Origin: Lachnospiraceae bacterium XBD2001
Lineage (GTDB): Bacteria; Bacillota; Clostridia; Lachnospirales; Lachnospiraceae
Length of the DNA: 64,000 bases
Assembly (NCBI GenBank): GCA_900116395.1
Contig: FPAN01000002.1
Location: 614,028-678,027, forward strand
Direction: 5' to 3'
Numbering within the stretch: the first letter of the stretch is position 1; the number at the start of each line of letters is the position of its first letter. The notes under the pieces were generated by a model. That model did no database searches and was not told the origin of the DNA. It saw only the letters and a list, made by a program, of their open reading frames with translations. The position numbers and the translations under genes were made by a program. Positions 55,284-63,821 of the stretch are shown in pieces.

Positions 55284-55368
55284 GCCTAACACGGGCGATG
55301 CGTTTGTAAGGACGGATTGTTACTTGTGTTAGGTATTTTTATGCCCTCCTATAAGAGAATATAGGAGG
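55284..55368 (+). promoter_or_regulatory. Structured mRNA leader with ribosome-binding site in a hairpin
   Basis: Hairpin 1: CCTAACAC (55285-55292) with GTGTTAGG (55326-55333), 33-nt loop, followed by TATTTTT. Hairpin 2: CCTCCTATA (55345-55353), loop AGAGAA, TATAGGAGG (55360-55368), perfect 9 bp, followed by TTATTTTTT. The only Shine-Dalgarno for the gene at 55378, GGAGG, is the 3' end of hairpin 2. Confidence 0.8.
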
Positions 55369-55377
55369 TTATTTTTT

Positions 55378-56460
55378 ATGAAACCAGAAGACATGCGAAT
55401 TGTCGAAAAGAAAATCAACTATGAGTTTAAGGAGAAAAGTTTACTGCAGCAGGCGTTTGTGCGGAAATCATACGCCGTTGAGCATGGGTGCGTAGACAAT
55501 GAAGTCCTAGAATTTATAGGGGATAAGGTATTGGATCTAGTTGTGATTCAGTTACTGGTGGAAGAACATTGCAGTATGACAATGGAGTGGAAGTATCGCC
55601 AGCAGGCAATGTTGCAAAAGAAGCGAATAATGAATGAGCCCAATGTGCTTCATTCAAACAAAACGGAAGGCGAATTAACAGAGATTAAGAAGGCGTTAGT
55701 TCAGCGAAAAAATCTAGCCCGACGTATCGATGAATTAGGATTCATTAATTATATTACGATGAGCCAGAGTGATATCGATAATCGTGTATATGAAAATGCT
55801 TCAGTCAAGGAAGATTTATTTGAAGCAATCCTAGGTGCCATTGCAATTGATTGTAAGTGGGACATGAAAGATTTGAAGCGAGTAGTGGATCAGATGCTAC
55901 AGCCAGATTTGAGTGAAGGAGATACTAATTATGTAAGTGAACTCCAGGAATGGTCGCAGAAGAAGTATAACGTCTTACCTAGCTATGATATAAAGGAGTT
56001 TACCCTCGATTATATTAATAATCCAAATTACATTTATGATTGCACAAGTCATCGACGTATAGACTGTAATCCTGGGTATATAGCGTACTTGAGTATCCCT
56101 GGAATTGCACAGACTATTCTTGGATTTGGAAGTACACAAAGTGAAGCGAGGAAGGATGCAGCGCGTTACGCACTAAAAGTATTAGAAGAGCGTGATTTGC
56201 TGTTTAGCATGAAGGATGAGATTGATGAACCAAGTCGAGATCTAGCCATCAACCAGCTAGAAATCTTATCAAGTAGAGGATATTTTTTGCGTCCGGAATA
56301 TGATTTTGAGGAATCGTATGATGAAGATGGTCATTCTATCTGGCATTGCGTAGCATATATACCAGAAACACAAGCTATGTGTTCAGCAGAGTCTTCCGTC
56401 AAGAAAGAGGCAAAAAAAGATGCGGCTTATAAGCTTTTAATCTATCTTTTGGAGGATTAG
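55378..56460 (+). CDS. RNase III-family endoribonuclease with two dsRNA-binding domains
   Basis: The RNase III domain (1-175) keeps the catalytic set: Glu42, Glu45 and Asp49 in NEVLEFIGDKVLDL, Glu97 in TEGEL, Asp146 and Glu149 in KEDLFEAILGA. Two double-stranded RNA-binding domains follow (about 187-272 and 288-358, each ending in a KKDAA/RKDAA helix). At 360 residues it is longer than housekeeping Rnc (about 230, one such domain). It is the first gene of a three-gene operon with nuclease and DUF4238 genes, so it is an extra, accessory RNase III. Translation is probably controlled by the leader hairpin. Confidence 0.9.
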   Translation: MKPEDMRIVEKKINYEFKEKSLLQQAFVRKSYAVEHGCVDNEVLEFIGDKVLDLVVIQLLVEEHCSMTMEWKYRQQAMLQKKRIMNEPNVLHSNKTEGELTEIKKALVQRKNLARRIDELGFINYITMSQSDIDNRVYENASVKEDLFEAILGAIAIDCKWDMKDLKRVVDQMLQPDLSEGDTNYVSELQEWSQKKYNVLPSYDIKEFTLDYINNPNYIYDCTSHRRIDCNPGYIAYLSIPGIAQTILGFGSTQSEARKDAARYALKVLEERDLLFSMKDEIDEPSRDLAINQLEILSSRGYFLRPEYDFEESYDEDGHSIWHCVAYIPETQAMCSAESSVKKEAKKDAAYKLLIYLLED

Positions 56461-56464
56461 GCTT

Positions 56465-57349
56465 ATGGGAAAAGAAAAGAAGCAAAGCGGAAACATTTAT
56501 CCGTTTGATGTAAAGAAGTGTCCAATTTGTAACAAGCCGGTGAAGACAAGAGGATGGTATTGCAACTCCTGTGTCAGGAAAACAAATAAACTAAGCGCAT
56601 TTTTGGTTGAACGATTTAACTTGAAGTATCCTGTAGAAAAAGCAATGGTTGCTAGAATGGCTGAGATGTACCCAAATGTTCCAGATATCTTTGAGTATAT
56701 ATATGATAACCCACAGTCTATATTTGCTTATTTTGCACTCTCCAAAGAGAAAAGAAGATTATTGCGTGAATCATATAAAGCAAAGAAGAATGATAACGAT
56801 ACGTTGTCGATGGATAATACTCCAAAGTACATTTTGAATTATTTTAAAGATAGAGAGGATTTGCTACTTCTAAATGTATTTGGCAAGGCTGCAGACGCTA
56901 AGATCCAGTGCCGCTGTTTGAGATGCGATAAGAGTTTTGTGGTTACATGGGATAATCTAAGGGATAGCTTCCATAGATGTGATAGTACTATTTCAACAGG
57001 TGAATGCATGGTGATGCGGTTTTTGCAGGAACTGGGAATCCGATATAAAACTCAGTTTGACACATTGATTTGTCGTAATCCAAAGACGAAACATCAGTTA
57101 CCGTATGATTTTGAACTGGTTGATAGGAAAGTGATTATTGAGGTTCAAGGAAGGCAACATTTGAACTTTATAAAGTACTTCCATACGACGGAGGAGGCAT
57201 TTGAATATCAGCAGTTTAAGGATAAAGTGAAACGCGATTATGCTATCCAAAAAGGTTATCAGTTTATAGAATTATATTATGATGATTTCAAGAAGGATAA
57301 GTATAAAAGAATCATTCTCGAGAGGTTGAATTATGAAGCAGCCAATTAG
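56465..57349 (+). CDS. Zinc-ribbon protein with VSR-like endonuclease domain
   Basis: Two zinc-binding modules are visible: CPIC and CNSC (residues 19-36) and CRCLRC with a later Cys172. The C-terminal 115 residues have the VSR/homing-endonuclease layout: STGECMVMRFLQELGIRYKTQ (Glu180), LPYDFELVDRKVIIEVQGRQH (Asp215, Glu226, His232), then DKVKRDYAIQKGY. It is therefore a probable DNA endonuclease. The second Cys module resembles the N-terminal Cys module of the helicase at 51342, suggesting that the two proteins read the same target. It starts 4 nt after the RNase III gene and overlaps the next gene by 17 nt. Confidence 0.8.
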   Translation: MGKEKKQSGNIYPFDVKKCPICNKPVKTRGWYCNSCVRKTNKLSAFLVERFNLKYPVEKAMVARMAEMYPNVPDIFEYIYDNPQSIFAYFALSKEKRRLLRESYKAKKNDNDTLSMDNTPKYILNYFKDREDLLLLNVFGKAADAKIQCRCLRCDKSFVVTWDNLRDSFHRCDSTISTGECMVMRFLQELGIRYKTQFDTLICRNPKTKHQLPYDFELVDRKVIIEVQGRQHLNFIKYFHTTEEAFEYQQFKDKVKRDYAIQKGYQFIELYYDDFKKDKYKRIILERLNYEAAN

Positions 57350-58232
57350 ACATCATTATATTCCTAGATTTCTTATTCGGCCATTTTGTGATAATCAGAA
57401 GGAAGCACTGTATTATGACAAGCACACGAAGACAAGTAGTGTAAGGGCACCTGAAGAAATCTTTATGGCAAGAAATTTGTATAGAGATTCTATAAATAAC
57501 GAGGATAATCCGGTACAGATTGAGAATGATCTCTCGAAGTTCGAAAATGAAGCTTCTCGTATTATTGCAAAACTGCGGAAAGATGATGACATTCTTATTT
57601 CAACTGAGGACGAGGAAAAGTTGCGTATATTCTATGCAATTATGGGGTTCCGTTCGGAACGTACAGCACAGGCATTTGGAGATAATGCTTCAGAAGAGAT
57701 GTCGGCGTACTACTCATTTTACCAAGAAGATGGTAATCTCACAGATTTTTGGAAAAGAAACCTTGGGGCGTTAGTTAATTGTCGTAGCTTGCGAGAGATA
57801 CTAGATCATCCATCGATTGATGACCCTATTAAGCTTTTTATGGGACGGGATGCATTTGGAATCTTTGGCATTTATCCAATGGTAATTGAACGAAGAGGCG
57901 GAGAGGATTTTATTCTCGGCGATAGTTATCCGCTCGTGGTTGAAGGCGTTTTTCCAGATGGATTATCGGCACCGGTATACTGGGTATATCCTATTTCTCC
58001 TTCAAGAGCACTAATTTATGTTGCAAACGGTGCTGAAGGAGCACCTATAAAGGTAACTGGATTTGAAAAGGATTTCTTTGCAAAACCTCGTCTTCAACGC
58101 GATAGAAAAACGCTTAAAGTGTCATTGAAAAAAGTCTATGAAAAGCAAGTTAGTAACATCAACCAGATGATTATTAATGCATCAACAGAAGGACTTGTTT
58201 TTCAAAAAAATACTTTTCATAAATATTTTTAG
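57333..58232 (+). CDS. DUF4238 protein
   Basis: The N-terminus RHHYIPRFLIRPFCDNQ is the DUF4238 signature, with a conserved His pair and Tyr. The middle contains RRGGEDFILGDSYPLVVEG and PISPSRALIYVAN, also typical. The family is frequent next to restriction and other defence genes; biochemical function is not settled. The overlap of 17 nt with the nuclease gene means coupled translation. It closes the operon. Confidence 0.88.
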   Translation: MKQPIRHHYIPRFLIRPFCDNQKEALYYDKHTKTSSVRAPEEIFMARNLYRDSINNEDNPVQIENDLSKFENEASRIIAKLRKDDDILISTEDEEKLRIFYAIMGFRSERTAQAFGDNASEEMSAYYSFYQEDGNLTDFWKRNLGALVNCRSLREILDHPSIDDPIKLFMGRDAFGIFGIYPMVIERRGGEDFILGDSYPLVVEGVFPDGLSAPVYWVYPISPSRALIYVANGAEGAPIKVTGFEKDFFAKPRLQRDRKTLKVSLKKVYEKQVSNINQMIINASTEGLVFQKNTFHKYF

Positions 58233-58247
58233 GTTTACAAATCATGT

Positions 58248-58291
58248 GGGCGCTGTCTTCTTACTTATGTGGAGGTATGCGCCCCTCTTTC
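58248..58291 (+). terminator. Possible terminator after the DUF4238 gene
   Basis: GGGCGC (58248-58253) pairs with GCGCCC (58279-58284) across a 25-nt loop, then CTCTTTCT. Weak. Confidence 0.4.
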
Positions 58292-58385
58292 TATAATTTT
58301 GTAGTAAAATATCAATGATAAAAGTACTTAGAGGAGAGGCGGATAATACACAAAGCGTGAAGAATTAAATAAGTGGGGTGTTTTT

Positions 58386-58517
58386 ATGAAGAGGAAATTG
58401 TTTGGAAACGTAGCAGTATCATTAATCGTATGTACGATAGGCGCTATCGCCGGTATTGCAATGATGGCGCTTGCCGGAAGTGCAATGAAAGATGATGATA
58501 GGGAGGGAAGAGTATGA
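58386..58517 (+). CDS. 43-residue membrane protein
   Basis: ATG 58386 with GTGGGGTG upstream encodes a short basic N-terminus (MKRKLFGN), one hydrophobic helix of about 26 residues and a charged tail (KDDDREGRV). The stop overlaps the ATG of the lipoprotein gene (ATGA), which argues that it is really translated. Function unknown. Confidence 0.65.
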   Translation: MKRKLFGNVAVSLIVCTIGAIAGIAMMALAGSAMKDDDREGRV

Positions 58518-59116
58518 GGAGAACATGGCTACTTGTTGGGATGAGCGTGATGCTTATGTTATCTGTCAGCGCATGTGGAACCAAGACTGAGAACACGGCA
58601 ACACCACAGGCACCGGATGCTGAACCGGTAATTGAAGAGCCTGCAACAGAGGAACCGGAAGCAGAGGAATCGGATACAGGACTAGCAAATCCTTGGACAG
58701 AGTCTGACCGAGAAGGGGTTTTGGCCGCTACCGGATTCGATTTGAATGTTCCGGATGAAGCTGAGAATGTAGTGTACAGCTATATGGAAGCGGACAAGAT
58801 GGCGCAGGTAAGCTACGTGATGAATAACCATGATTGGACCTATCGCGTGCAGCCAACCGACGGGCTGCAGGATATTTCCGGCATGTATTATGAATGGGTT
58901 GCAGAAGAGGACACGAATGTTGCTAACCACGAGGCGGAGATCAAGGCTTATGTGGAGAACAATGGAGATCCCGATAACCTGGATGATATGTTTAGTGTGC
59001 AGGTGTTGAATTGGTATGATGCTACAGAGGGTGCAACACATTCAGTTTCTATTTCCGGCGGCGCAGTAGACGGTCTGGATTTGAGCGTGTATGCGGAAGA
59101 TATGTGGATGAAATAA
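58514..59116 (+). CDS. Lipoprotein of unknown function
   Basis: A lipoprotein signal (LLVGMSVMLMLSVSAC, lipobox VSAC) is followed by a Glu/Pro/Thr-rich linker and a folded domain of about 130 residues (ATGFDLNVPDEAENVVYSYM onward) rich in Tyr, Trp and acidic residues. I do not recognise the domain. It is translationally coupled to the 43-residue membrane protein before it. Confidence 0.8.
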   Translation: MRRTWLLVGMSVMLMLSVSACGTKTENTATPQAPDAEPVIEEPATEEPEAEESDTGLANPWTESDREGVLAATGFDLNVPDEAENVVYSYMEADKMAQVSYVMNNHDWTYRVQPTDGLQDISGMYYEWVAEEDTNVANHEAEIKAYVENNGDPDNLDDMFSVQVLNWYDATEGATHSVSISGGAVDGLDLSVYAEDMWMK

Positions 59117-59126
59117 AGAGCATTGA

Positions 59127-59164
59127 AGAAGCCTCGGACGAGCTGTTCCGAGGCTTCTATTTTT
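59127..59164. terminator. Bidirectional terminator
   Basis: AGAAGCCTCGGA (59127-59138) pairs perfectly with TCCGAGGCTTCT (59147-59158), followed by ATTTTTA, between the lipoprotein gene and the convergent argG. Confidence 0.85.
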
Positions 59165-60383
59165 ATTTCAGTAATCCGTTCTCCTGCATCTTCATGGCAC
59201 GCACCTTCAGTGGCAAACCGAAGAGGGTAATGAAACCTTCTGCATCGTGGTGATCGTACAAATCACCGGTAGTAAAGCTTGCCAAAGACTCGCTGTACAA
59301 AGAGTATGGAGAAGTGGTGCCGGCCTTGATGATGTTGCCCTTGTAGAGCTTGAACTTCACTTCGCCGGTGACATATTCCTGGGTGGAGGTGACAAAAGCC
59401 TGAACTGCTTCCCGAAGAGGAGTGAACCACTTGCCTTCGTATACGATCTGTGCCAGCTTATTGCCCATGTCCTTCTTCACTTCCATGGTAGCACGGTCAA
59501 GCACCAGTTCCTCTAACTGGGCATGTGCTTCCATCAGAATCGTTCCGCCCGGAGTCTCATAGACGCCACGGCTCTTCATACCAACCACACGGTTCTCAAC
59601 GATATCGACAATACCGATGCCGTGCTTGCCACCGAGGCGGTTCAGCTCACGAATGATATCAGACACCTTCATTTTCTTGCCGTTGACGGAGGTTGGGATA
59701 CCTTTCTCAAAAGTCATGGTAACATATTCGCCCTCATCCGGAGCCTTCTCCGGAGAAACACCAAGAACCAACAGATGGTCGTAGTTCGGCTCATTGGCAG
59801 GATCCTCTAACTCCAAGCCCTCGTGGGAGATATGCCACAGGTTACGGTCACGGCTGTAGCTCTGATCTGCGGAAAATGGCAGGTCAATGCCGTGTGCCTT
59901 ACAGTATGCAATCTCGGATTCTCTGGAATCCATGGTCCACTTATCATCACGCCAAGCAGCAATGATTTTCAGGTCCGGAGCCAAGGCCTTAATACCCAGC
60001 TCAAAACGAATCTGATCATTTCCCTTACCGGTAGCGCCGTGGCAGATAGCAGTAGCGCCTTCCTTGCGGGCAACTTCTACCAGCTTCTTGGCGATACCCG
60101 GACGTGCCATAGAGGTTCCCAATAAGTACTTGTTCTCGTAAACCGCACCGGCCTGTACGCAAGGAACAATGTAGTCGTCGCAGAACTCATCGGTAATATC
60201 TTCGATATAGAGCTTGGAAGCGCCGGATAACTTCGCGCGTTCTTCCAGTCCGTCCAATTCTTCGCCCTGACCGCAGTCGATGCAGCAGCAGATCACTTCG
60301 TAGTCATAATTCTCCTTCAGCCACGGGATGATAGCAGTGGTATCCAATCCGCCGGAGTAAGCCAACACAATCTTTTCACTCAT
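59163..60383 (-). CDS. argG: Argininosuccinate synthase
   Basis: Joins citrulline and aspartate with ATP, the penultimate arginine step. The N-terminal ATP pyrophosphatase loop [11 protein letters not shown] is at residues 8-18; [13 protein letters not shown] and the citrulline-binding region follow in order. The length of 406 residues is usual. argH is not next to it in the window. It is divergent from argC across a 443-nt control region with operator-like sites. Confidence 0.97.
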   Translation of the reverse strand: MSEKIVLAYSGGLDTTAIIPWLKENYDYEVICCCIDCGQGEELDGLEERAKLSGASKLYIEDITDEFCDDYIVPCVQAGAVYENKYLLGTSMARPGIAKKLVEVARKEGATAICHGATGKGNDQIRFELGIKALAPDLKIIAAWRDDKWTMDSRESEIAYCKAHGIDLPFSADQSYSRDRNLWHISHEGLELEDPANEPNYDHLLVLGVSPEKAPDEGEYVTMTFEKGIPTSVNGKKMKVSDIIRELNRLGGKHGIGIVDIVENRVVGMKSRGVYETPGGTILMEAHAQLEELVLDRATMEVKKDMGNKLAQIVYEGKWFTPLREAVQAFVTSTQEYVTGEVKFKLYKGNIIKAGTTSPYSLYSESLASFTTGDLYDHHDAEGFITLFGLPLKVRAMKMQENGLLK

Positions 60384-60826
60384 AATCTTTTTCTTCCTTT
60401 CCTTTTGATCCTGTAAAAAACAGAATCGTATGCAACCGGCTTAGCTTGCAGTAATACCTTTTTCCTTTTTCAGACGCCTTCCCTAAAAGCGTAAATCTTT
60501 TTTCCTTTTTCGACTTGTCAGTCTTTTTCCTTTTGCTTGCTAAACCGCTTGCTGATTCTATGCAATAATATACAATAACGTTTTTCGATAATCAAGTATA
60601 AAATATGTACAATAACTATGCTATATATAAAGATAATCATGTGAATTTCGCTCTTGCATACCGAAAATACAAAATGTATAATTATGCAATAATAATGATA
60701 GTAATATTCAATCGCAATTGTCAGGCGACTTGATGTATACTAGGTTGTGTCTGTATAAAGATGCACAAAATGCCTCATTTATATAGAAGATGTGGCTTGT
60801 GGAAAAAGGAAGGAAAAGGATTACAA
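60384..60826. promoter_or_regulatory. argG-argC divergent control region
   Basis: 443 nt without a gene. Three AT-rich near-palindromes resemble ArgR/AhrC boxes: TGTATAATTATGCA at 60675-60688, TGCAATAATATACA at 60561-60574, and a weaker TGTACAATAACTATGC near 60607. The argG side (60384-60540) has three near-copies of a polypurine tract (minus strand GAAAAAGGAAAAA, near 60457-60471, 60497-60511 and 60522-60535), similar to the argG Shine-Dalgarno region. No clear -35/-10 pair stands out for argC. Confidence 0.5.
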
Positions 60827-61894
60827 ATGGTAAAAGTAGGAATCGTAGGCTCCACCGGATATGCCGGAGCGGAGCTGGTGCGACTGCTTCTTGGTCACAA
60901 GGAAGCACAGATCGTATGGTATGGCAGCAAGAGTTATGTGGAGGAGAAATACGCCAACGTCTATCGCAACTTCTTCCAATTGGTAGAAGATGACTGCTTA
61001 GAGGATAAGCTGGAAGAAATGGCGAAGGAGGTGGATGTGATTTTTACCGCTACACCCCAAGGCTATCTTGCGGGACTCTTATCGGAAGACATCTTAAACT
61101 CCTGCAAGGTCATTGACTTGTCGGCAGATTATCGAATCAAAGATGTGGCAGTCTATGAACAGTGGTACAACATAGAACATAAGAGCCCTCAGTTCATTGG
61201 GGAGGCGGTGTACGGCCTCTGCGAGGTGAATCGGGAGGACATTAAGAAGGCACGCCTGGTTGCCAATCCGGGCTGTTTTACCACCTGTTCCATTCTAACG
61301 GCATATCCTCTGGTGAAGGATGGCTATATTGATCCCAATACCCTCATTATTGATGCAAAAAGCGGAACCAGTGGCGCCGGCCGAGGTGCCAAGCAGCAGA
61401 ATCTGTTCTGCGAAGTGAATGAGAGCATGAAGGCTTACGGGGTGACGAATCATCGACATACACCGGAGATTGAAGAACAGTTGGGCTATGCCTGCGGCAA
61501 GGAAATCCTGGTGAATTTCACACCACACTTGGCACCCATGAATCGTGGTATCTTAGCAACGGAATATGCGTCATTGAACCGGGTGAGCTTACCGGATGGA
61601 TCTGTTGGATATCCAACGGAAGAGATGATCCGTGCTTCCTATAAGAAGTATTACGATAAGGAATTCTTCGTTCGCGTATTGGAAGGAGATACTCCGCCGG
61701 AGACCAAGTGGGTAGAGGGATCCAACTTCGTGGATATCAATTTTAAAATCGATCCCCGCACCCATCGCGTGGTGATGATGGGAGCCCTGGATAATCTGGT
61801 AAAAGGGGCGGCCGGCCAGGCACTGCAGAATATGAATTTGTTATTCGGACTGGATGAGACGGAAGGTCTTCGAATGGCACCGATGTTCCCGTAA
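60827..61894 (+). CDS. argC: N-acetyl-gamma-glutamyl-phosphate reductase
   Basis: NADPH-dependent reductase of the acetylated ornithine branch. The cofactor loop GSTGYAGAELVRLL is at residues 8-21, and the active-site Cys is in VANPGCFTTCSI near 150. The start is ATG 60827 (MVKVGIVGS, 355 residues), the family start, with AAGGAAAAGGA upstream; a frame from 60761 would add 22 residues across the leader. Confidence 0.95.
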   Translation: MVKVGIVGSTGYAGAELVRLLLGHKEAQIVWYGSKSYVEEKYANVYRNFFQLVEDDCLEDKLEEMAKEVDVIFTATPQGYLAGLLSEDILNSCKVIDLSADYRIKDVAVYEQWYNIEHKSPQFIGEAVYGLCEVNREDIKKARLVANPGCFTTCSILTAYPLVKDGYIDPNTLIIDAKSGTSGAGRGAKQQNLFCEVNESMKAYGVTNHRHTPEIEEQLGYACGKEILVNFTPHLAPMNRGILATEYASLNRVSLPDGSVGYPTEEMIRASYKKYYDKEFFVRVLEGDTPPETKWVEGSNFVDINFKIDPRTHRVVMMGALDNLVKGAAGQALQNMNLLFGLDETEGLRMAPMFP

Positions 61895-61934
61895 GGGAGT
61901 TTTGTAAGGAAAAGAAAGAGAAAAAAGAAAGAAG

Positions 61935-62396
61935 ATGAAAACAGTGGACTTTGCAGTACGTGCAATGACGATGGAGGATTACGAAGCGGTCCATGAGTTG
62001 TGGATGACCATTCATGGATTTGGAATTCGTAGTGTGGACGATTCCAGGGAAGGAGTGGAGCGGTTCTTAGCCCGCAACCCCGGAATCAGTGTGGTAGCGG
62101 AATCCGGTGGAGCAATTGTAGGTTCCATTCTCTGCGGCCACGACGGCAGACGTGGTTGTTTTTACCACGTATGTGTGCGAGAAGATATGCGCCGTCAGGG
62201 TATCGGTAAGGCCATGGCAACGGCGGCCATGCGACAGCTTCAGGAAGAAAACATCAGTAAGGTGAATCTGGTGGCATTTAAGCGCAACGAAGTGGGCAAC
62301 CAGTTCTGGCATGAGGAAGGCTGGCAGTTGCGGGATGATTTGAATACCTATGATTTTTTGCTGAACGAAGAGAACATTACGAATTTTAACAGCTAG
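61935..62396 (+). CDS. GNAT-family N-acetyltransferase in the arg operon
   Basis: 153 residues with the acetyl-CoA motif YHVCVREDMRRQGIGKAM near 80-97 (Q/R-x-x-G-I/G) and the later NKF-type LVAFKRNEVGNQFWHEEGW. It lies 40 nt after argC and 10 nt before argJ. The acceptor is unknown; placement allows a role in making N-acetylglutamate, but argJ already supplies that activity. Confidence 0.85.
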   Translation: MKTVDFAVRAMTMEDYEAVHELWMTIHGFGIRSVDDSREGVERFLARNPGISVVAESGGAIVGSILCGHDGRRGCFYHVCVREDMRRQGIGKAMATAAMRQLQEENISKVNLVAFKRNEVGNQFWHEEGWQLRDDLNTYDFLLNEENITNFNS

Positions 62397-62406
62397 GGGG
62401 AAGAGG

Positions 62407-63630
62407 ATGAAAGTAATAGCAGGCGGTGTAACCGCAGCAGAAGGTTTTGCAGCAGCAAGCTGTGAAGCCAATATCAAATACAAGAACCGCACGGATATGG
62501 CCATGGTGTACTCCAAGGAGCCTTGTGTCTGTGCAGGAACCTTTACCAGTAACGTGGTAAAGGCGGCTTGTGTGAAATGGGACATGCAGGTGGTCTCCTC
62601 CGGGAAGCTCCTACAGGCGGTGGTGATTAATTCCGGAATTGCCAATGCGGCAACGGGAGCGGAAGGATTCGCAGCTTGTGAAGCAACCGCCAAGGCCGTA
62701 GAGACAGCCCTCCAGGTCCCATATGAACAGGTGGCAGTGGCTTCCACCGGTGTCATCGGCATGCAGCTTCCGGTGGAGAAGTTAACCGCCGGTGTACAGA
62801 AGATGAGCAATACCTTATCGGATTCCATCGAAGCCGGAACGGATGCTTCCAAGGCCATTATGACCACGGATACGGTGAATAAGGAAGTGGCAGTTACCTT
62901 CGAACTTGGTGGCAAGAAGGTTACCCTTGGAGGCATGAGCAAGGGCAGCGGCATGATTCATCCCAATATGTGCACTATGCTGGCTTTTTTAACCACGGAT
63001 GCAGCAATTGAGAAGCAGCTTCTTCAGGAAGCAACCTCCGCGGTGGTGGCGGACACCTTCAATATGATTACGGTGGATGGGGATACTTCCACCAACGATA
63101 CCTTGCTTGTAATGGCCAACGGCTTAGCGGGCAATCCGGTGATTACGGAAAAAGATAAAGATTACGAGACTTTCGTGGAAGCTCTGCGCTATGTCTGTGA
63201 AACCTTAGCCAAGAAAATGGCGGCAGACGGAGAAGGAGCCAGCAAGCTTTTCGAAGCAACGGTGGTGAATGCCAAGTCCAAAGAGGATGCCAAGACTTTA
63301 GCCAGAGCAATCGTAGGAAGCAACCTGTCCAAGGCAGCCATCTTCGGATGCGATGCCAACTTCGGACGGTTCCTATGTGCCATGGGTTATAGCGGTGCGG
63401 TATTCGATGAAACGGATGTGGAGCTGTTTTTCAAAAGTGAGAAGGGTACACTACAGGTCTTTGATCATGGAACACCGCTTGCATTCGACGAAGAGAAGGC
63501 ACTTTCCATCATGCAATCCTCTGCCGTTACCGTATATGCAGATATGCATGAAGGTGATGGAAATGCAACAGCTTGGGGCTGTGACTTAACATACGATTAT
63601 GTTAAAATAAATGCAGATTATCGGTCATAA
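62407..63630 (+). CDS. argJ: Glutamate N-acetyltransferase / amino-acid acetyltransferase
   Basis: Moves the acetyl group from acetylornithine to glutamate and can also use acetyl-CoA. The self-cleavage site is visible at MLAFLTTDAAI, where the Thr-Thr junction makes the new N-terminal nucleophile. KGSGMIHPNMCTML precedes it, and the C-terminus MEGDGNATAWGCDLTYDYV type motif closes the family pattern. 407 residues. argB and argD are not in the window. Confidence 0.95.
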   Translation: MKVIAGGVTAAEGFAAASCEANIKYKNRTDMAMVYSKEPCVCAGTFTSNVVKAACVKWDMQVVSSGKLLQAVVINSGIANAATGAEGFAACEATAKAVETALQVPYEQVAVASTGVIGMQLPVEKLTAGVQKMSNTLSDSIEAGTDASKAIMTTDTVNKEVAVTFELGGKKVTLGGMSKGSGMIHPNMCTMLAFLTTDAAIEKQLLQEATSAVVADTFNMITVDGDTSTNDTLLVMANGLAGNPVITEKDKDYETFVEALRYVCETLAKKMAADGEGASKLFEATVVNAKSKEDAKTLARAIVGSNLSKAAIFGCDANFGRFLCAMGYSGAVFDETDVELFFKSEKGTLQVFDHGTPLAFDEEKALSIMQSSAVTVYADMHEGDGNATAWGCDLTYDYVKINADYRS

Positions 63631-63821
63631 TGATTATCGTTCATAAGAAGAAACAGGCTTTAAGGTAGTACGTGTAAATAGTCTAGCGGTGATATGTCAA
63701 GATGAAAAATCTTGAAAAGTCCCTTTCTTTTTGGTTATTTTTCAAAAAAGAAAGAACGACCGCCTAAGCCCTGCCGTACTGTTTCAAAAAAACAGGGCGT
63801 TAACTCCTAAAGTAGTATTTA
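63631..63821. other. Gap before the transposase fragment
   Basis: About 190 AT-rich bases. AAAGTAGTATTTACTACTTT (63809-63828) is an inverted repeat beside the transposase stop and may terminate its transcript. I see no element end that I can define. Confidence 0.4.

Noticed and set aside
51091..58250. Integrative element inserted at tRNA-Ala
   Set aside because: No copy of the tRNA 3' end is visible downstream and there is no integrase gene. The accessory character is supported, but not this mechanism.
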